A stretch of 49,176 nt of DNA from JAKPKF01 sp964579365 (GTDB lineage Bacteria; Patescibacteriota; Dojkabacteria; SC72), in NCBI GenBank assembly GCA_964579365.1, contig CAZOFW010000001.1:1-49176 (forward strand), given 5' to 3'. A model generated the notes under the pieces. That model was not told the origin of the DNA. It searched no databases and saw only the letters and a list, made by a program, of their open reading frames with translations. This document shows, piece by piece, positions 35,237 through 43,784 of this stretch (positions are counted from its first letter, which is position 1; each line of letters starts with the position of its first letter). A program made the position numbers and the translations under genes.

Positions 35237-35263
35237 CTAGCAATCATTAAATTAATCTGCTAA
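35237..35263 (+). promoter_or_regulatory. CIRCE-like HrcA operator at groES
   Basis: CTAGCA (35237-35242), 15 nt, TGCTAA (35258-35263): same arms and spacing as at hrcA, and both sites share the right half ATCTGCTAA. It covers the predicted start of transcription and ends 5 bp before the groES ATG. Confidence 0.8.
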
Positions 35264-35268
35264 CAGAT

Positions 35269-35550
35269 ATGTCTAAAAAGATTAACATTATGCCCCTAGG
35301 AAAAAGAATCCTAGCAAAACCAGATGTAATAGAAGAGAAGACAGCAGGTGGTTTAGTTTTACCTCCAAATGCAAATGATGAACAAAGACCTGCAACTGGT
35401 ACAGTTGTTGCTTTAGGACAAGCAAAATCTTTCAATGTAGCTATTGGAGACAAAATATATTTTAAGAAATATTCCCCAGAAGAAATTGAAATTGATGGAA
35501 CTAAATATCTCATACTAGATACTGACGATATACTCGCAGTCATAAAATAA
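35269..35550 (+). CDS. groES: Co-chaperonin GroES
   Basis: 93 residues. Heptameric lid of GroEL. INIMPLGKRILAKPDVIEEKTAGGLVLPPNA contains the mobile-loop region (hallmarks PLGKRILAKP and KTAGGLVLP), and GDKIYFKKYSPEEIEIDGTKYLILDTDDILAV is the usual end (GDKIYFKKY, LDTDDILAV). Preceded by its own promoter and a CIRCE-like operator, and followed by groEL 18 bp later. Confidence 0.97.
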   Translation: MSKKINIMPLGKRILAKPDVIEEKTAGGLVLPPNANDEQRPATGTVVALGQAKSFNVAIGDKIYFKKYSPEEIEIDGTKYLILDTDDILAVIK

Positions 35551-35568
35551 ATTTAACACATACACAAG

Positions 35569-37191
35569 ATGGCAAAATCAATAATATATAACGAAGATGC
35601 TAGAAAAGCTCTTAAAGAGGGTGTTGATACAATCTCAAATGTAGTTAAAACAACCCTTGGCCCAAGAGGAAGAAATATTGCAATTGCAAAGAGCTATGGT
35701 TCACAGGTAATCACTAAAGATGGGGTTACTGTTGCAAAAGAGATAGAAGATAAAGATCCATTTAAAAATGTTGGTGTAGAAATGATAAAAGAAGCTTCAA
35801 GCAAGGTGAATGATCTTGCAGGAGACGGGACTACAACAGTTGCTGTACTTGCACAGGCTATTGCAAATTTAGGTTTTAGAAATGTCTCTGCAGGTTCTAA
35901 CCCAATCGCTGTTAAAAGAGGAATTGATAAAGGTGTCGAGATGATAGTGAAAGAACTTGAGAGAAAAGCAAAGAAGATTTCTGGATTAGAAGAGATCTCT
36001 CAAGTAGCAACAATCTCTGCGAACAATGACAAAGAATTGGGAGACATGATTGGTGGAGTTTTTGAGAAGGTAGGAAAAGATGGCGTAATAACAGTAGAAG
36101 AAGCAAAGGGCTTCGATGATGAAGTTGAATATACCGAAGGTATGGAATTTGATAACGGTTATGTAAGCGCATACTTTGTAAATAATGCCGAAACGCTAGA
36201 AACTGTTATGGACAACCCATACATCTTCATAACCGACAAGAAGCTTTCCAACCTTCAAGATATACAGGCAATAGCCGAGAAGGTTCTTGGAGCTGCAGAT
36301 AGACCATTGGTAATAATTGCTGAAGATATTGAAAATCAGGCGCTTGCAACATTGGTAGTAAACAAGCTAAGAGGAACTTTAGACGTTGTAGCTGTAAAGG
36401 CCCCTGGATTTGGAGATAGAAAAAAGGAAATGCTTAAAGATATCTGTGTATTAACAGATGCAAAATTCATTTCTGAGGAACTTGGAAATACCTTGGACAA
36501 GGTTGAGATGGCAGATTTAGGTTCTGCAAAGAAGGTCATTGTAACAAAAGAGAAGACAGTAATTGTTGAGGGAAAAGGTAGTACCAAATCAATTAAGGCA
36601 AGGGTTGGTGAGATAAAAACACAGATATCTAAAACTACATCAGATTACGATAAGGAAAAATTGCAGGAGAGATTAGCAAAGTTAGCAGGTGGTGTTGCAG
36701 TAATAAAGGTTGGTGCAGCTTCTGAGACAGAGGCGAAAGAAAAAAGGATGAGAATTGAGGATGCTATTAATGCTACAAGAGCAGCTCTTGAAGAGGGAGT
36801 TGTTGCTGGTGGTGGTTTGGCATTGCATAATGCACAGTCTGTTCTTAAGGATGTAAAGTTAGAGGATATTGATGAACAGGTTGGTATAGATATTCTAAAG
36901 AGCATACTTAGTGAACCTCTTAAACAGATAGCAGAGAATGCTGGTGAGGATGGTGCAGTAGTAGCTGCCAATTGTTCTGGTAAAACAGGTTTCAATGCTA
37001 AGACAGGTGAGTATGTAAATATGATAGAAGCAGGGATTACAGATCCAGTTAAGGTTACAAGATTAGCATTAGTTAATGCAGCATCTGTTGGTACTATGTT
37101 AATAACTACAGAGGCAATTGTAGCTGAAATACCTGAAGAAAAATCTAAAGCACCTATGGGTTCTGATATGGGTATGGGTGGAATGATGTAA
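35569..37191 (+). CDS. groEL: Chaperonin GroEL
   Basis: 540 residues, normal length. Seen: VVKTTLGPRGRNIAI, ITKDGVTVAKEIE, the ATP-binding AGDGTTTVAVLAQAI, KAPGFGDRKKEML, GGVAVIKVGAASETE, and the C-terminal Gly-Met tail MGSDMGMGGMM. Folds proteins inside its ring with GroES and, in the HrcA circuit, titrates the repressor. It ends 6 bp before the stop of the convergent SprT-like gene with no hairpin terminator between them. Confidence 0.98.
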   Translation: MAKSIIYNEDARKALKEGVDTISNVVKTTLGPRGRNIAIAKSYGSQVITKDGVTVAKEIEDKDPFKNVGVEMIKEASSKVNDLAGDGTTTVAVLAQAIANLGFRNVSAGSNPIAVKRGIDKGVEMIVKELERKAKKISGLEEISQVATISANNDKELGDMIGGVFEKVGKDGVITVEEAKGFDDEVEYTEGMEFDNGYVSAYFVNNAETLETVMDNPYIFITDKKLSNLQDIQAIAEKVLGAADRPLVIIAEDIENQALATLVVNKLRGTLDVVAVKAPGFGDRKKEMLKDICVLTDAKFISEELGNTLDKVEMADLGSAKKVIVTKEKTVIVEGKGSTKSIKARVGEIKTQISKTTSDYDKEKLQERLAKLAGGVAVIKVGAASETEAKEKRMRIEDAINATRAALEEGVVAGGGLALHNAQSVLKDVKLEDIDEQVGIDILKSILSEPLKQIAENAGEDGAVVAANCSGKTGFNAKTGEYVNMIEAGITDPVKVTRLALVNAASVGTMLITTEAIVAEIPEEKSKAPMGSDMGMGGMM

Positions 37192-37197
37192 TCCTTT

Positions 37198-37656
37198 TTA
37201 TGGATACACAATCTTAACCCAATTAGCCTTCAACCATTTATCGGTATCTTTTTGTAGCTGTTCCAACCCTCTTTTCTTTAACTCTTTATCTATAACTCTC
37301 CCTTGATGTGGATTATTAAATTGTTTCTCTAGAGGAGAACTAAAACCATGAGCATAATGACACATCTCGTGTGCAATAGTAGCTCTAACAATATCCTCTG
37401 GAACAATCTCACTTTGGAAATATCTAGTTACTGTAATAACCGTAATACTCTTCTCATCCTGTGTTAAAAAATCATCCCTTTTATTTTTTATCAAACTCTT
37501 TATCTTGGTTCTTCCATTTGCAAGCTTAATACTTCCCAATTGTCTCTTTGAATATTTCCCAAACTTAATAACAACCAAGTTCTTCCTTGGTATATCACAG
37601 AAATGGTTCTCCCATAACTCATACATTAAATTTTCTAAATATTCTTTATCTCTCAT
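37198..37656 (-). CDS. SprT-like zinc metallopeptidase
   Basis: 152 residues. The active-site helix HEMCHYAHG (HExxH) lies at about 91-99, with NNPHQGRVIDKELKKRGL supplying a third possible histidine ligand; this combination resembles SprT-like/Spartan-type domains. Function in bacteria is unclear; eukaryotic Spartan cleaves DNA-protein crosslinks. The protein is only the protease core with no added DNA-binding domain. Upstream the minus strand offers TGA-TAACAT and a GA-rich AGAGAGGA Shine-Dalgarno-like stretch. It is divergent from the ABC exporter, with overlapping promoter elements in the 34-bp gap. Confidence 0.75.
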   Translation of the reverse strand: MRDKEYLENLMYELWENHFCDIPRKNLVVIKFGKYSKRQLGSIKLANGRTKIKSLIKNKRDDFLTQDEKSITVITVTRYFQSEIVPEDIVRATIAHEMCHYAHGFSSPLEKQFNNPHQGRVIDKELKKRGLEQLQKDTDKWLKANWVKIVYP

Positions 37657-37675
37657 ACAACTGTCCTCTCTCCCA

Positions 37676-37684
37676 TGTTATCAT
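37676..37684 (+). promoter_or_regulatory. Extended -10 promoter for the ABC exporter, probably leaderless
   Basis: TGT-TATCAT (hexamer 37679-37684) lies 6 nt before the ATG at 37691. Confidence 0.5.
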
Positions 37685-37690
37685 ATTCAA

Positions 37691-39499
37691 ATGATTCTAC
37701 AGAAATACAAGAAAAAAATCTTCACATTAAGAAAATCTCTCGCATTTGTATATGGGAGATATACAGTAGCAGCAATATCTAGAGATATACTCTTTGTAAT
37801 ATCTACAGCATCAGAGCTCTACAGTATTACTCTCTTGGGAAAATTCATTGATGAAACTGCAAAGATATTACTCTCATGGGACACCTTTAATTTAACAGAA
37901 TATCTTGGTACAAAGTCATTCCTGTATTTGGTATTAATACTAGGTCTTTGGGGTGTAACCCAGATATGTCTGCAAGCAAGAGATTATTTCTTCAATGTTA
38001 TCTACGAGAAAGTTTGGGAAGATGCTAAATACATGATTATTGCCAAAGTTTCCAAATCTAACCTTCAAGATGTAGAAAAAGAAGAATACCAAGATTACTT
38101 AACATATGCCCCTGCGTTTTCTATAGAAAGATTGATTACGGCATATAGTGATTTCTCTGTAATACTCAGTAATGTCATAAGACTCGTTGGTGCATTAATA
38201 ATCATATGGGGAGTCGCAGGTTGGTGGTCTCTAATCTTAATTGTGTTGGTCTTGCCAGAAACAATAGCAGTACACCTAAGAAGAAGGCAGATTAAAAAGG
38301 AACAGGATAACGCGGTTGGTAAGTTTAAATTCCTCAACTACATTCAAAATGTTGCTTTGCAAATCTCTAACTTCTGTGAATTAAGAGTAAACGACACGTT
38401 TTCTTTTCTAAAAAGAAGATACACAGAAGAATATGATAGCTTCTTAGATGGATATCTAAAAAAACAAGCTAACTTCTACCAAGACAAGACAATTTTCTCA
38501 ATCATAGACCAGGTATTTAAATTTGGTTTTGTAATATTGCTTTTGGCATTCTCCATTGTTCAGAGGTTAACAATTGGTACTTTTAAAGCTCTGTATGACT
38601 ATGTAGATGTTGCATACAACAGTGTCTACAACATAATTAATACAGTATCATTGCTCGCTAACAAACTCGAATATATAGATGAGTTTTTCGACTTAATAGA
38701 ATATGAAGGATTTGGAGACCATGAACATGGGACGGTGAAATTACCTAAAGGAACTCCAACCCTTGAATTTACTAATCTAGATTTTGCATACCCAGATGAT
38801 CCAGGTGTAAAAATTCTTAAAGATTTAAATGTTGTTGTAAAACCTGGTGAAAAAGTAGCTTTCTTTGGTGGAGATGGTTCAGGAAAGAGCACTACTGTTA
38901 AAATTCTCTCTGGTTTGTACCAAGTAGTGTCTGGAGATTTCCAGATTGGTGGTCATTCCGTAAGAGAACTAGATAGGGGGGAATTGAAAAAAAAGATAGC
39001 GGTAACGTTTCAAGATTTTGTAAATTACAATTTTAGTGTACTTGAAAATATCGTTATATCAGATAAAAGAAGAAAGATAGACGAGGAGCTTTACAAAAAA
39101 GCATACAATATCTCTAAGGTTAAGGATTTTGTTAAAAAACAAAATATCAAAGAATCCCATCTTCTCGGAAAAACATTCCCAGGGGGTATGGATCTCTCTC
39201 CGGGATATTGGCAAAGACTTGCTATTGCAAGAATGCTCTACAGGAATAAGGATATCTTCATTATGGATGAGCCATTTACATTCATAGATACTATGTCTGC
39301 AGGTGAGATTCTTAAAGGTATTTTTGATTTCCTTGGAAAAGAGAAATCTCTTATATATATCACCAGAAGTGCAGAGAATCTAAAGATGTTTGACAGGATA
39401 TATTTCTTTGAAGGTGGAAGGATAGTTGAAGAAGGTACGTGGCGTTCTCTTATGAAAAAGAAGGGCAAACTATATCACGAAGTCGGTTCTCTTAATTAA
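37691..39499 (+). CDS. ABC exporter, fused membrane and ATPase domains
   Basis: 602 residues from the ATG at 37691; the open frame reaches back to 37505 but that part lies antisense to the SprT-like gene and upstream of the -10 box. Hydrophobic segments lie at about 25-330. The ATPase domain has Walker A GGDGSGKST (about 393-401), Q-loop VTFQDFVNYNFS, signature LSPGYWQR and Walker B IFIMDEPF. Odd: at the H-loop position, where exporters have a histidine (ITH-R-type), the sequence reads YITRSAEN with no His, and the D-loop SALD is FTFID. Transport may depend on a partner or be slow. Substrate unknown; lipid or peptide export is typical for half-size exporters. Confidence 0.85.
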   Translation: MILQKYKKKIFTLRKSLAFVYGRYTVAAISRDILFVISTASELYSITLLGKFIDETAKILLSWDTFNLTEYLGTKSFLYLVLILGLWGVTQICLQARDYFFNVIYEKVWEDAKYMIIAKVSKSNLQDVEKEEYQDYLTYAPAFSIERLITAYSDFSVILSNVIRLVGALIIIWGVAGWWSLILIVLVLPETIAVHLRRRQIKKEQDNAVGKFKFLNYIQNVALQISNFCELRVNDTFSFLKRRYTEEYDSFLDGYLKKQANFYQDKTIFSIIDQVFKFGFVILLLAFSIVQRLTIGTFKALYDYVDVAYNSVYNIINTVSLLANKLEYIDEFFDLIEYEGFGDHEHGTVKLPKGTPTLEFTNLDFAYPDDPGVKILKDLNVVVKPGEKVAFFGGDGSGKSTTVKILSGLYQVVSGDFQIGGHSVRELDRGELKKKIAVTFQDFVNYNFSVLENIVISDKRRKIDEELYKKAYNISKVKDFVKKQNIKESHLLGKTFPGGMDLSPGYWQRLAIARMLYRNKDIFIMDEPFTFIDTMSAGEILKGIFDFLGKEKSLIYITRSAENLKMFDRIYFFEGGRIVEEGTWRSLMKKKGKLYHEVGSLN

Positions 39500-39514
39500 G
39501 AATATCCTGTAAAA

Positions 39515-39520
39515 TATACC
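39515..39520 (+). promoter_or_regulatory. Candidate -10 box for folD, probably leaderless
   Basis: TATACC lies 5 nt before the ATG at 39526, behind the ABC exporter stop. TGTAAAAT just upstream overlaps it as an alternative. Confidence 0.35.
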
Positions 39521-39525
39521 CTAGA

Positions 39526-40404
39526 ATGGAAATTTTAGATGGTAAAAAAATATCAGAAGAAATTCTGAGTAATATATCCGAGGAGGTAGAACAACTCAGA
39601 GTTCAGAACAAAAGAATTCCAAGATTGGATATGATTATTGTTGGAGATGATTATGGCAGTATTAAGTATGTTGGGATGAAAGAAAATACTGCGAGAGATG
39701 TTGGTATTGAGGGTCAGGTTCATCATTTACCATTTTCTGTAAATACATTAGATATTGTTAACTTAATAGATTCCTTAAACAGATTTGATGGTGTAGATGG
39801 TTTTATGGTCCAACTTCCGCTACCAGAGCATATAGATACACAGTTAGTTCTTAATTCAATTGCTCCACAAAAAGATGTAGATGGTTTAACTGCAATTAAT
39901 CTGGGAAAACTTTTTCAGAAGGATCCTTTAGCTATCCCTCCTGCAACACCCCTTGGGATTATGAAGCTTCTGGAGGTGTATGGTATTAAACTGTTTGGGA
40001 AACATGCTGTAATCTTGGGTACAAGTAATATTATTGGTACACCACTTGCAGCAATGATGCTAGAAAAGAATGCGACAGTATCCCTTTGTAATGCACATAC
40101 AGTAAATATCCAGGAAATATCTCGAGAGGCAGATATACTAGTTTCTGCAACTGGTAAGGCATTGCTTGTAAAGAAAGATTTCCTTAAACAAGATTGTGTA
40201 GTTATTGATGTAGGTTCTAACAAACATCCAGAAACTGGAAAGCTGGTCGGAGATGTAGATTGGGAAGATGTGAAAGGTATCCCCTCATATATAACTCCAG
40301 TTCCTGGTGGTGTAGGTCCAATGACAATTTCCTGCCTCATGTTAAATTTAATGTCATCTTACAGAAAAAATGATACAAGACACGAAAATACTAGAACTAA
40401 TTAA
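39526..40404 (+). CDS. folD: Methylene-THF dehydrogenase/cyclohydrolase FolD
   Basis: 292 residues. Interconverts 5,10-methylene- and 10-formyl-tetrahydrofolate. The catalytic Tyr-x3-Lys is present in IKYVGMKENTA, followed by GFMVQLPLPEH and the KDVDG loop. The Rossmann part has VILGTSNIIGTPLA and the end PGGVGPMTISCLML is canonical. The usual PCTP and NIVGRP motifs read PATP and NIIGTP here, which might affect cofactor preference but is not diagnostic. The 3' end overlaps glyA by 35 bp, so the enzymes that make and use methylene-THF are coupled. Confidence 0.94.
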   Translation: MEILDGKKISEEILSNISEEVEQLRVQNKRIPRLDMIIVGDDYGSIKYVGMKENTARDVGIEGQVHHLPFSVNTLDIVNLIDSLNRFDGVDGFMVQLPLPEHIDTQLVLNSIAPQKDVDGLTAINLGKLFQKDPLAIPPATPLGIMKLLEVYGIKLFGKHAVILGTSNIIGTPLAAMMLEKNATVSLCNAHTVNIQEISREADILVSATGKALLVKKDFLKQDCVVIDVGSNKHPETGKLVGDVDWEDVKGIPSYITPVPGGVGPMTISCLMLNLMSSYRKNDTRHENTRTN

Positions 40405-41581
40405 TGAGGAGAAGAATAGACAAAGGGAGGGAATAGAATTAATCGCATCAGAAAACTATGTAAGTGAATCTGTACTTGAGTGTATGGGTTCTATACTTAC
40501 AAACAAATATTCAGAGGGATATGCAAGAAAAAGATACTACAAAGGAAATGAATATATTGATGGTATAGAGGAAGAAGCAGTAAAGAGAGCTAAGGAACTA
40601 TTCCATGCAGAGCATGTTAATGTTCAACCATATTCCGGTTCCCCTGCAAATTTAGCAGTACATTTCGCATTACTTGAGGCTGGAGACAAAACTCTTGGTA
40701 TGGCACTAGATGCTGGTGGACATTTAACTCATGGATTTAAAGTCTCCATAACGGGAAAGTACTACAATTCTGTTAGTTACGGTGTAAACGAACAGGGATA
40801 TATAGATTACGATGAAGTTAGAAAACTAGCTAAAGAACATAAACCTAAGTTAATATGGGCAGGATTCTCTGCTTACTCTCGTATTGTAGATTGGCAGAAG
40901 TTTAGAGAGATAGCAGACGAAGTTGGTGCATATTTAGCTGCAGATATCGCCCACGTAGCTGGATTAGTAGCAACTGGAGAGTATCCTTCTCCTGTTGGCA
41001 TAGCAGATGTTGTTACAACAACAACCCATAAAACCCTTAGAGGTCCAAGAGGAGCAATCATTATGTGCAAAGAGGAGTTGGCAGAGAAAATAGATAAAGC
41101 GGTATTCCCAGGTCTTCAGGGAGGTCCACACAACCATACAACTGCAGCCATAGCAGTAGCTTTGCAAGAAGCATCTACTGAGGGATTTAAAGAATATACT
41201 AAACAGATTGTAAAGAATTCAAAAGCTCTCGCAGAGGAATTAATTAAAAGAAATTACAAGATAATATCTGGAGGAACAGATAACCATCTCTTCCTTGTAG
41301 ATATTGTTGAAAGTGTAGGAATGTCTGGAGAAGAAGCATCTACTTTACTTGAAGAATCAAATATTACAGTAAATAAAAATGCAATTCCGAATGATACCCG
41401 TAAACCTTGGGATCCATCTGGTCTACGCATAGGAACACCAGCCATAACCACAAGAGGAATGAAGGAGAAGGATATGGTAAAGATTGCAGAGTTCATAGAT
41501 GAAGTTCTGAGAAAAAGAAAAAATGTTAGAGAAGATGTAAAGAATTTTACAAAAGACTTCCCAATACCAGGAATAAATTAA
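40370..41581 (+). CDS. glyA: Serine hydroxymethyltransferase
   Basis: 403 residues. Converts serine plus THF to glycine and 5,10-methylene-THF; PLP-dependent. GIELIASENYVSESVLECMGS is the family opener (hallmark ELIASENYVS). NKYSEGYARKRYYKGNEYID follows (YSEGYARKRYY), and VTTTTHKTLRGPRG holds the PLP lysine after THK. GGTDNHLFLVD and DPSGLRIGTPAITTRGM complete it. The length is normal. The start lies 35 bp inside folD; it matches the usual N-terminus. thyX follows 11 bp later. Confidence 0.96.
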   Translation: MIQDTKILELINEEKNRQREGIELIASENYVSESVLECMGSILTNKYSEGYARKRYYKGNEYIDGIEEEAVKRAKELFHAEHVNVQPYSGSPANLAVHFALLEAGDKTLGMALDAGGHLTHGFKVSITGKYYNSVSYGVNEQGYIDYDEVRKLAKEHKPKLIWAGFSAYSRIVDWQKFREIADEVGAYLAADIAHVAGLVATGEYPSPVGIADVVTTTTHKTLRGPRGAIIMCKEELAEKIDKAVFPGLQGGPHNHTTAAIAVALQEASTEGFKEYTKQIVKNSKALAEELIKRNYKIISGGTDNHLFLVDIVESVGMSGEEASTLLEESNITVNKNAIPNDTRKPWDPSGLRIGTPAITTRGMKEKDMVKIAEFIDEVLRKRKNVREDVKNFTKDFPIPGIN

Positions 41582-41592
41582 TACTTTTTAAA

Positions 41593-43188
41593 ATGAAATT
41601 GTCTTACAGAAAAGATTTGAATATTGCTACAATAAAATCGGAAAGTGATTGGAATAAGTTTAAAGTACATACATTACTTCAAAATCCCACACAGAAACAA
41701 CCATCAATTAATGCATACCTAGGAGCAAGATACAGTAGATCCTGTGATTCCATAACAGACATCGCTTCCGAAATCATGGAATCTGGTACAGATGCGGCAG
41801 AGAAATTAGAGAAGATATTTTCTGGGTATGGTCACAAGTCAGTTGGAGATATGGCGGAACTTTTTCTCTGTTTGGAAAATATACCTATGTATACAGCCAT
41901 GAGAATATATTACATGTGTTCCGTTCTCTCAGGACAGGAGAGATCAACGAGGTACCAGAATTTTGATAAACCAGAATTTGTACAAATTCCCAAAGAAGTG
42001 TGTGCCAACTATGAAGTAAGAAAGGAGTATGAAAGAATTATCCTTAAGCAGATGCAAGATTATAGAGAGATGATGAAACCAACAAGAGAAGCACTAGAAA
42101 AGGCATTCAAAATTAATGAAGAGAGTCCTCAAGAGGTCTCTGCACTTAAAGCCAGAAGTTTTGATGTTTGTAGATACTTTCTACCTCTTGGTTTACATAC
42201 AAGCTCTGCATATCTAATGTCTGCAAGAAATTGGTCAGAGGTAATTAGTTTGTTGTGTGCAAATGATAGTGTTATAGAGAACGATTTAGCAGAGTTAATA
42301 CTAAACCTCCTAGGAGATTCAAAACTAGAAGTAAAAGGATATATAAAAGAGGCAGACAATCTAATAAGGCATACAGATGCAAATTGTTGCAGAAAGAATT
42401 CATCAAAAGCAATCTTAGGATATTTGAAAGAGAGAATTTCCAGAGAACAGGTTGACGATATACCTGAGAGTGAAGTTGATATGTTAGAAATTGCACACGG
42501 CAGCGATAGTACGGAAGCTTTGATTTCTAATTATGAACTACTTCTTAATCCTCTAGGTTCGAAAGAGGAGTTTGAATTTACAGATAGTGATCAAGAAAAT
42601 ATTGGGGAAATTATCTTTGACAACCATGATCATCACAATTTACTCGGTAATGTCGGTCAATTTGGAAATATTAAGATTTCAGGTTTTGCGAGTATAGGAA
42701 CATTGAAAGATTTAGATAGACACAGAAGTCTGGAAAGGTTTGTTCCTTTCTTCCAGGATGAAATAGATTTGGATCAAGAATTAGACAGACCAAATTTTAA
42801 ATGTTTTTTCCTTTGTAACTACCTAGAGATTAAATCTCTTTCCAAGCTTAAAACCGAATACGAGAAGAGATTAATTGACACATACAAGAGAATTAAGGAA
42901 TGGAGAAAGAAGGCAAAAGAGAATATGACAGAAGAGGTGTGTGATGAATTTACAAAGTATCTACTTCCACATGCTCATGCTACTAGATATGTGTACTACG
43001 GTTCTTTTGATGATTTGCAGTATATAATTAATCTTAGAACAAGAAATGGTGGGCATATAGCATATAGAGTTTTAACATATGAATGGTTAAGACAGTTGTC
43101 TTTGGCAGATCCAATATGGAGGCCCCTTTTGAAAAAGATAGTTGTCCCCAAGATAGATGATAAACACCAGTTTGTAGATAGAAGCTAA
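41593..43188 (+). CDS. thyX: Tandem (double-length) ThyX-like thymidylate synthase
   Basis: 531 residues, about twice a normal ThyX. ThyX makes dTMP from dUMP using methylene-THF, FAD and NADPH. The normal motif is RHRxxSxNExSxRY. The N-terminal half keeps only the second part, SGQERSTRY (113-121), with MCS where RHR is expected; it also keeps RYFLPLGLHTSSAY and SARNWSE. The C-terminal half keeps the first part, DRHRSLERF (RHR 376-378), without the Ser/Arg part, then LPHAHATRYVYYG and LRTRNGGHIAYR. The two halves together make one complete signature. It is placed between glyA (methylene-THF source) and dcd (dUMP source). I believe similar double ThyX proteins occur in other CPR. Confidence 0.85.
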   Translation: MKLSYRKDLNIATIKSESDWNKFKVHTLLQNPTQKQPSINAYLGARYSRSCDSITDIASEIMESGTDAAEKLEKIFSGYGHKSVGDMAELFLCLENIPMYTAMRIYYMCSVLSGQERSTRYQNFDKPEFVQIPKEVCANYEVRKEYERIILKQMQDYREMMKPTREALEKAFKINEESPQEVSALKARSFDVCRYFLPLGLHTSSAYLMSARNWSEVISLLCANDSVIENDLAELILNLLGDSKLEVKGYIKEADNLIRHTDANCCRKNSSKAILGYLKERISREQVDDIPESEVDMLEIAHGSDSTEALISNYELLLNPLGSKEEFEFTDSDQENIGEIIFDNHDHHNLLGNVGQFGNIKISGFASIGTLKDLDRHRSLERFVPFFQDEIDLDQELDRPNFKCFFLCNYLEIKSLSKLKTEYEKRLIDTYKRIKEWRKKAKENMTEEVCDEFTKYLLPHAHATRYVYYGSFDDLQYIINLRTRNGGHIAYRVLTYEWLRQLSLADPIWRPLLKKIVVPKIDDKHQFVDRS

Positions 43189-43205
43189 TTTAAACCACAT
43201 ACACA

Positions 43206-43784
43206 ATGATATTGTCAGATAAAACTATAAAGGAAAAAGTAAAATCAGGAGAGATATTCATCGAACCATTTGAAGAGAAGTGTCTTCAATCTGCATCATA
43301 TGATCTTCATTTAGACAAAGATTTTCTTGTATTCAACCGAGAGAACCATAGCTTAATAGATGTAAAAGAACCGGTTGATGAATTGATGAAGAAGATTGAG
43401 GTGGATGAAGAGAAGGGGATAATTATTCATCCGGGAGATTTTGTATTAGCAAATGTTAAAGAGATTACGGGTGTGGATGCAAGGCATGTTGGAAGACTTG
43501 AAGGAAAGAGTTCTTTAGCAAGAATGGGTCTAATAATTCATACAACTGCAGGATTTCTAGACCCAGGCAATAAATTAAGGCTTACTTTGGAGATGGTAAA
43601 TCTTTCTCCTTTGCCCATAAAGTTGTATCCTGGAATGAAGATAGGGCAGATAGCATTCGAAGAGTTGGACCAGAAATGTGAGAGACCGTATGGAACTAAG
43701 GGACTCGGAAATAAATATGTCGGAGATATGACTGTTACTGCAAGTCAGATGTGGAAAAATTTTAAGGAGGAAGACAATGAATAA
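43206..43784 (+). CDS. dcd: dCTP deaminase, possibly bifunctional
   Basis: 192 residues. Deaminates dCTP to dUTP, the first step towards dUMP for ThyX. SASYDLHL opens the jelly-roll; GRLEGKSSLARMGL (Ser and Arg for phosphates) and LRLTLEMVN (catalytic Glu) are the active-site strands. The segment IHTTAGFLDPG and the ERPYG..NKY end look closer to the bifunctional dCTP deaminase/dUTPase of mycobacteria (as I recall it) than to E. coli Dcd (VTAHRIDPG); if so it makes dUMP directly. That is inference from local similarity. Starts 17 bp after thyX and overlaps sufS by 8 bp. Confidence 0.92.
   Translation: MILSDKTIKEKVKSGEIFIEPFEEKCLQSASYDLHLDKDFLVFNRENHSLIDVKEPVDELMKKIEVDEEKGIIIHPGDFVLANVKEITGVDARHVGRLEGKSSLARMGLIIHTTAGFLDPGNKLRLTLEMVNLSPLPIKLYPGMKIGQIAFEELDQKCERPYGTKGLGNKYVGDMTVTASQMWKNFKEEDNE

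Noticed and set aside
37505..37690. 62-residue N-terminal extension of the ABC exporter
   Set aside because: It is antisense to the SprT-like gene and lies upstream of the -10 box that places the start at 37691.
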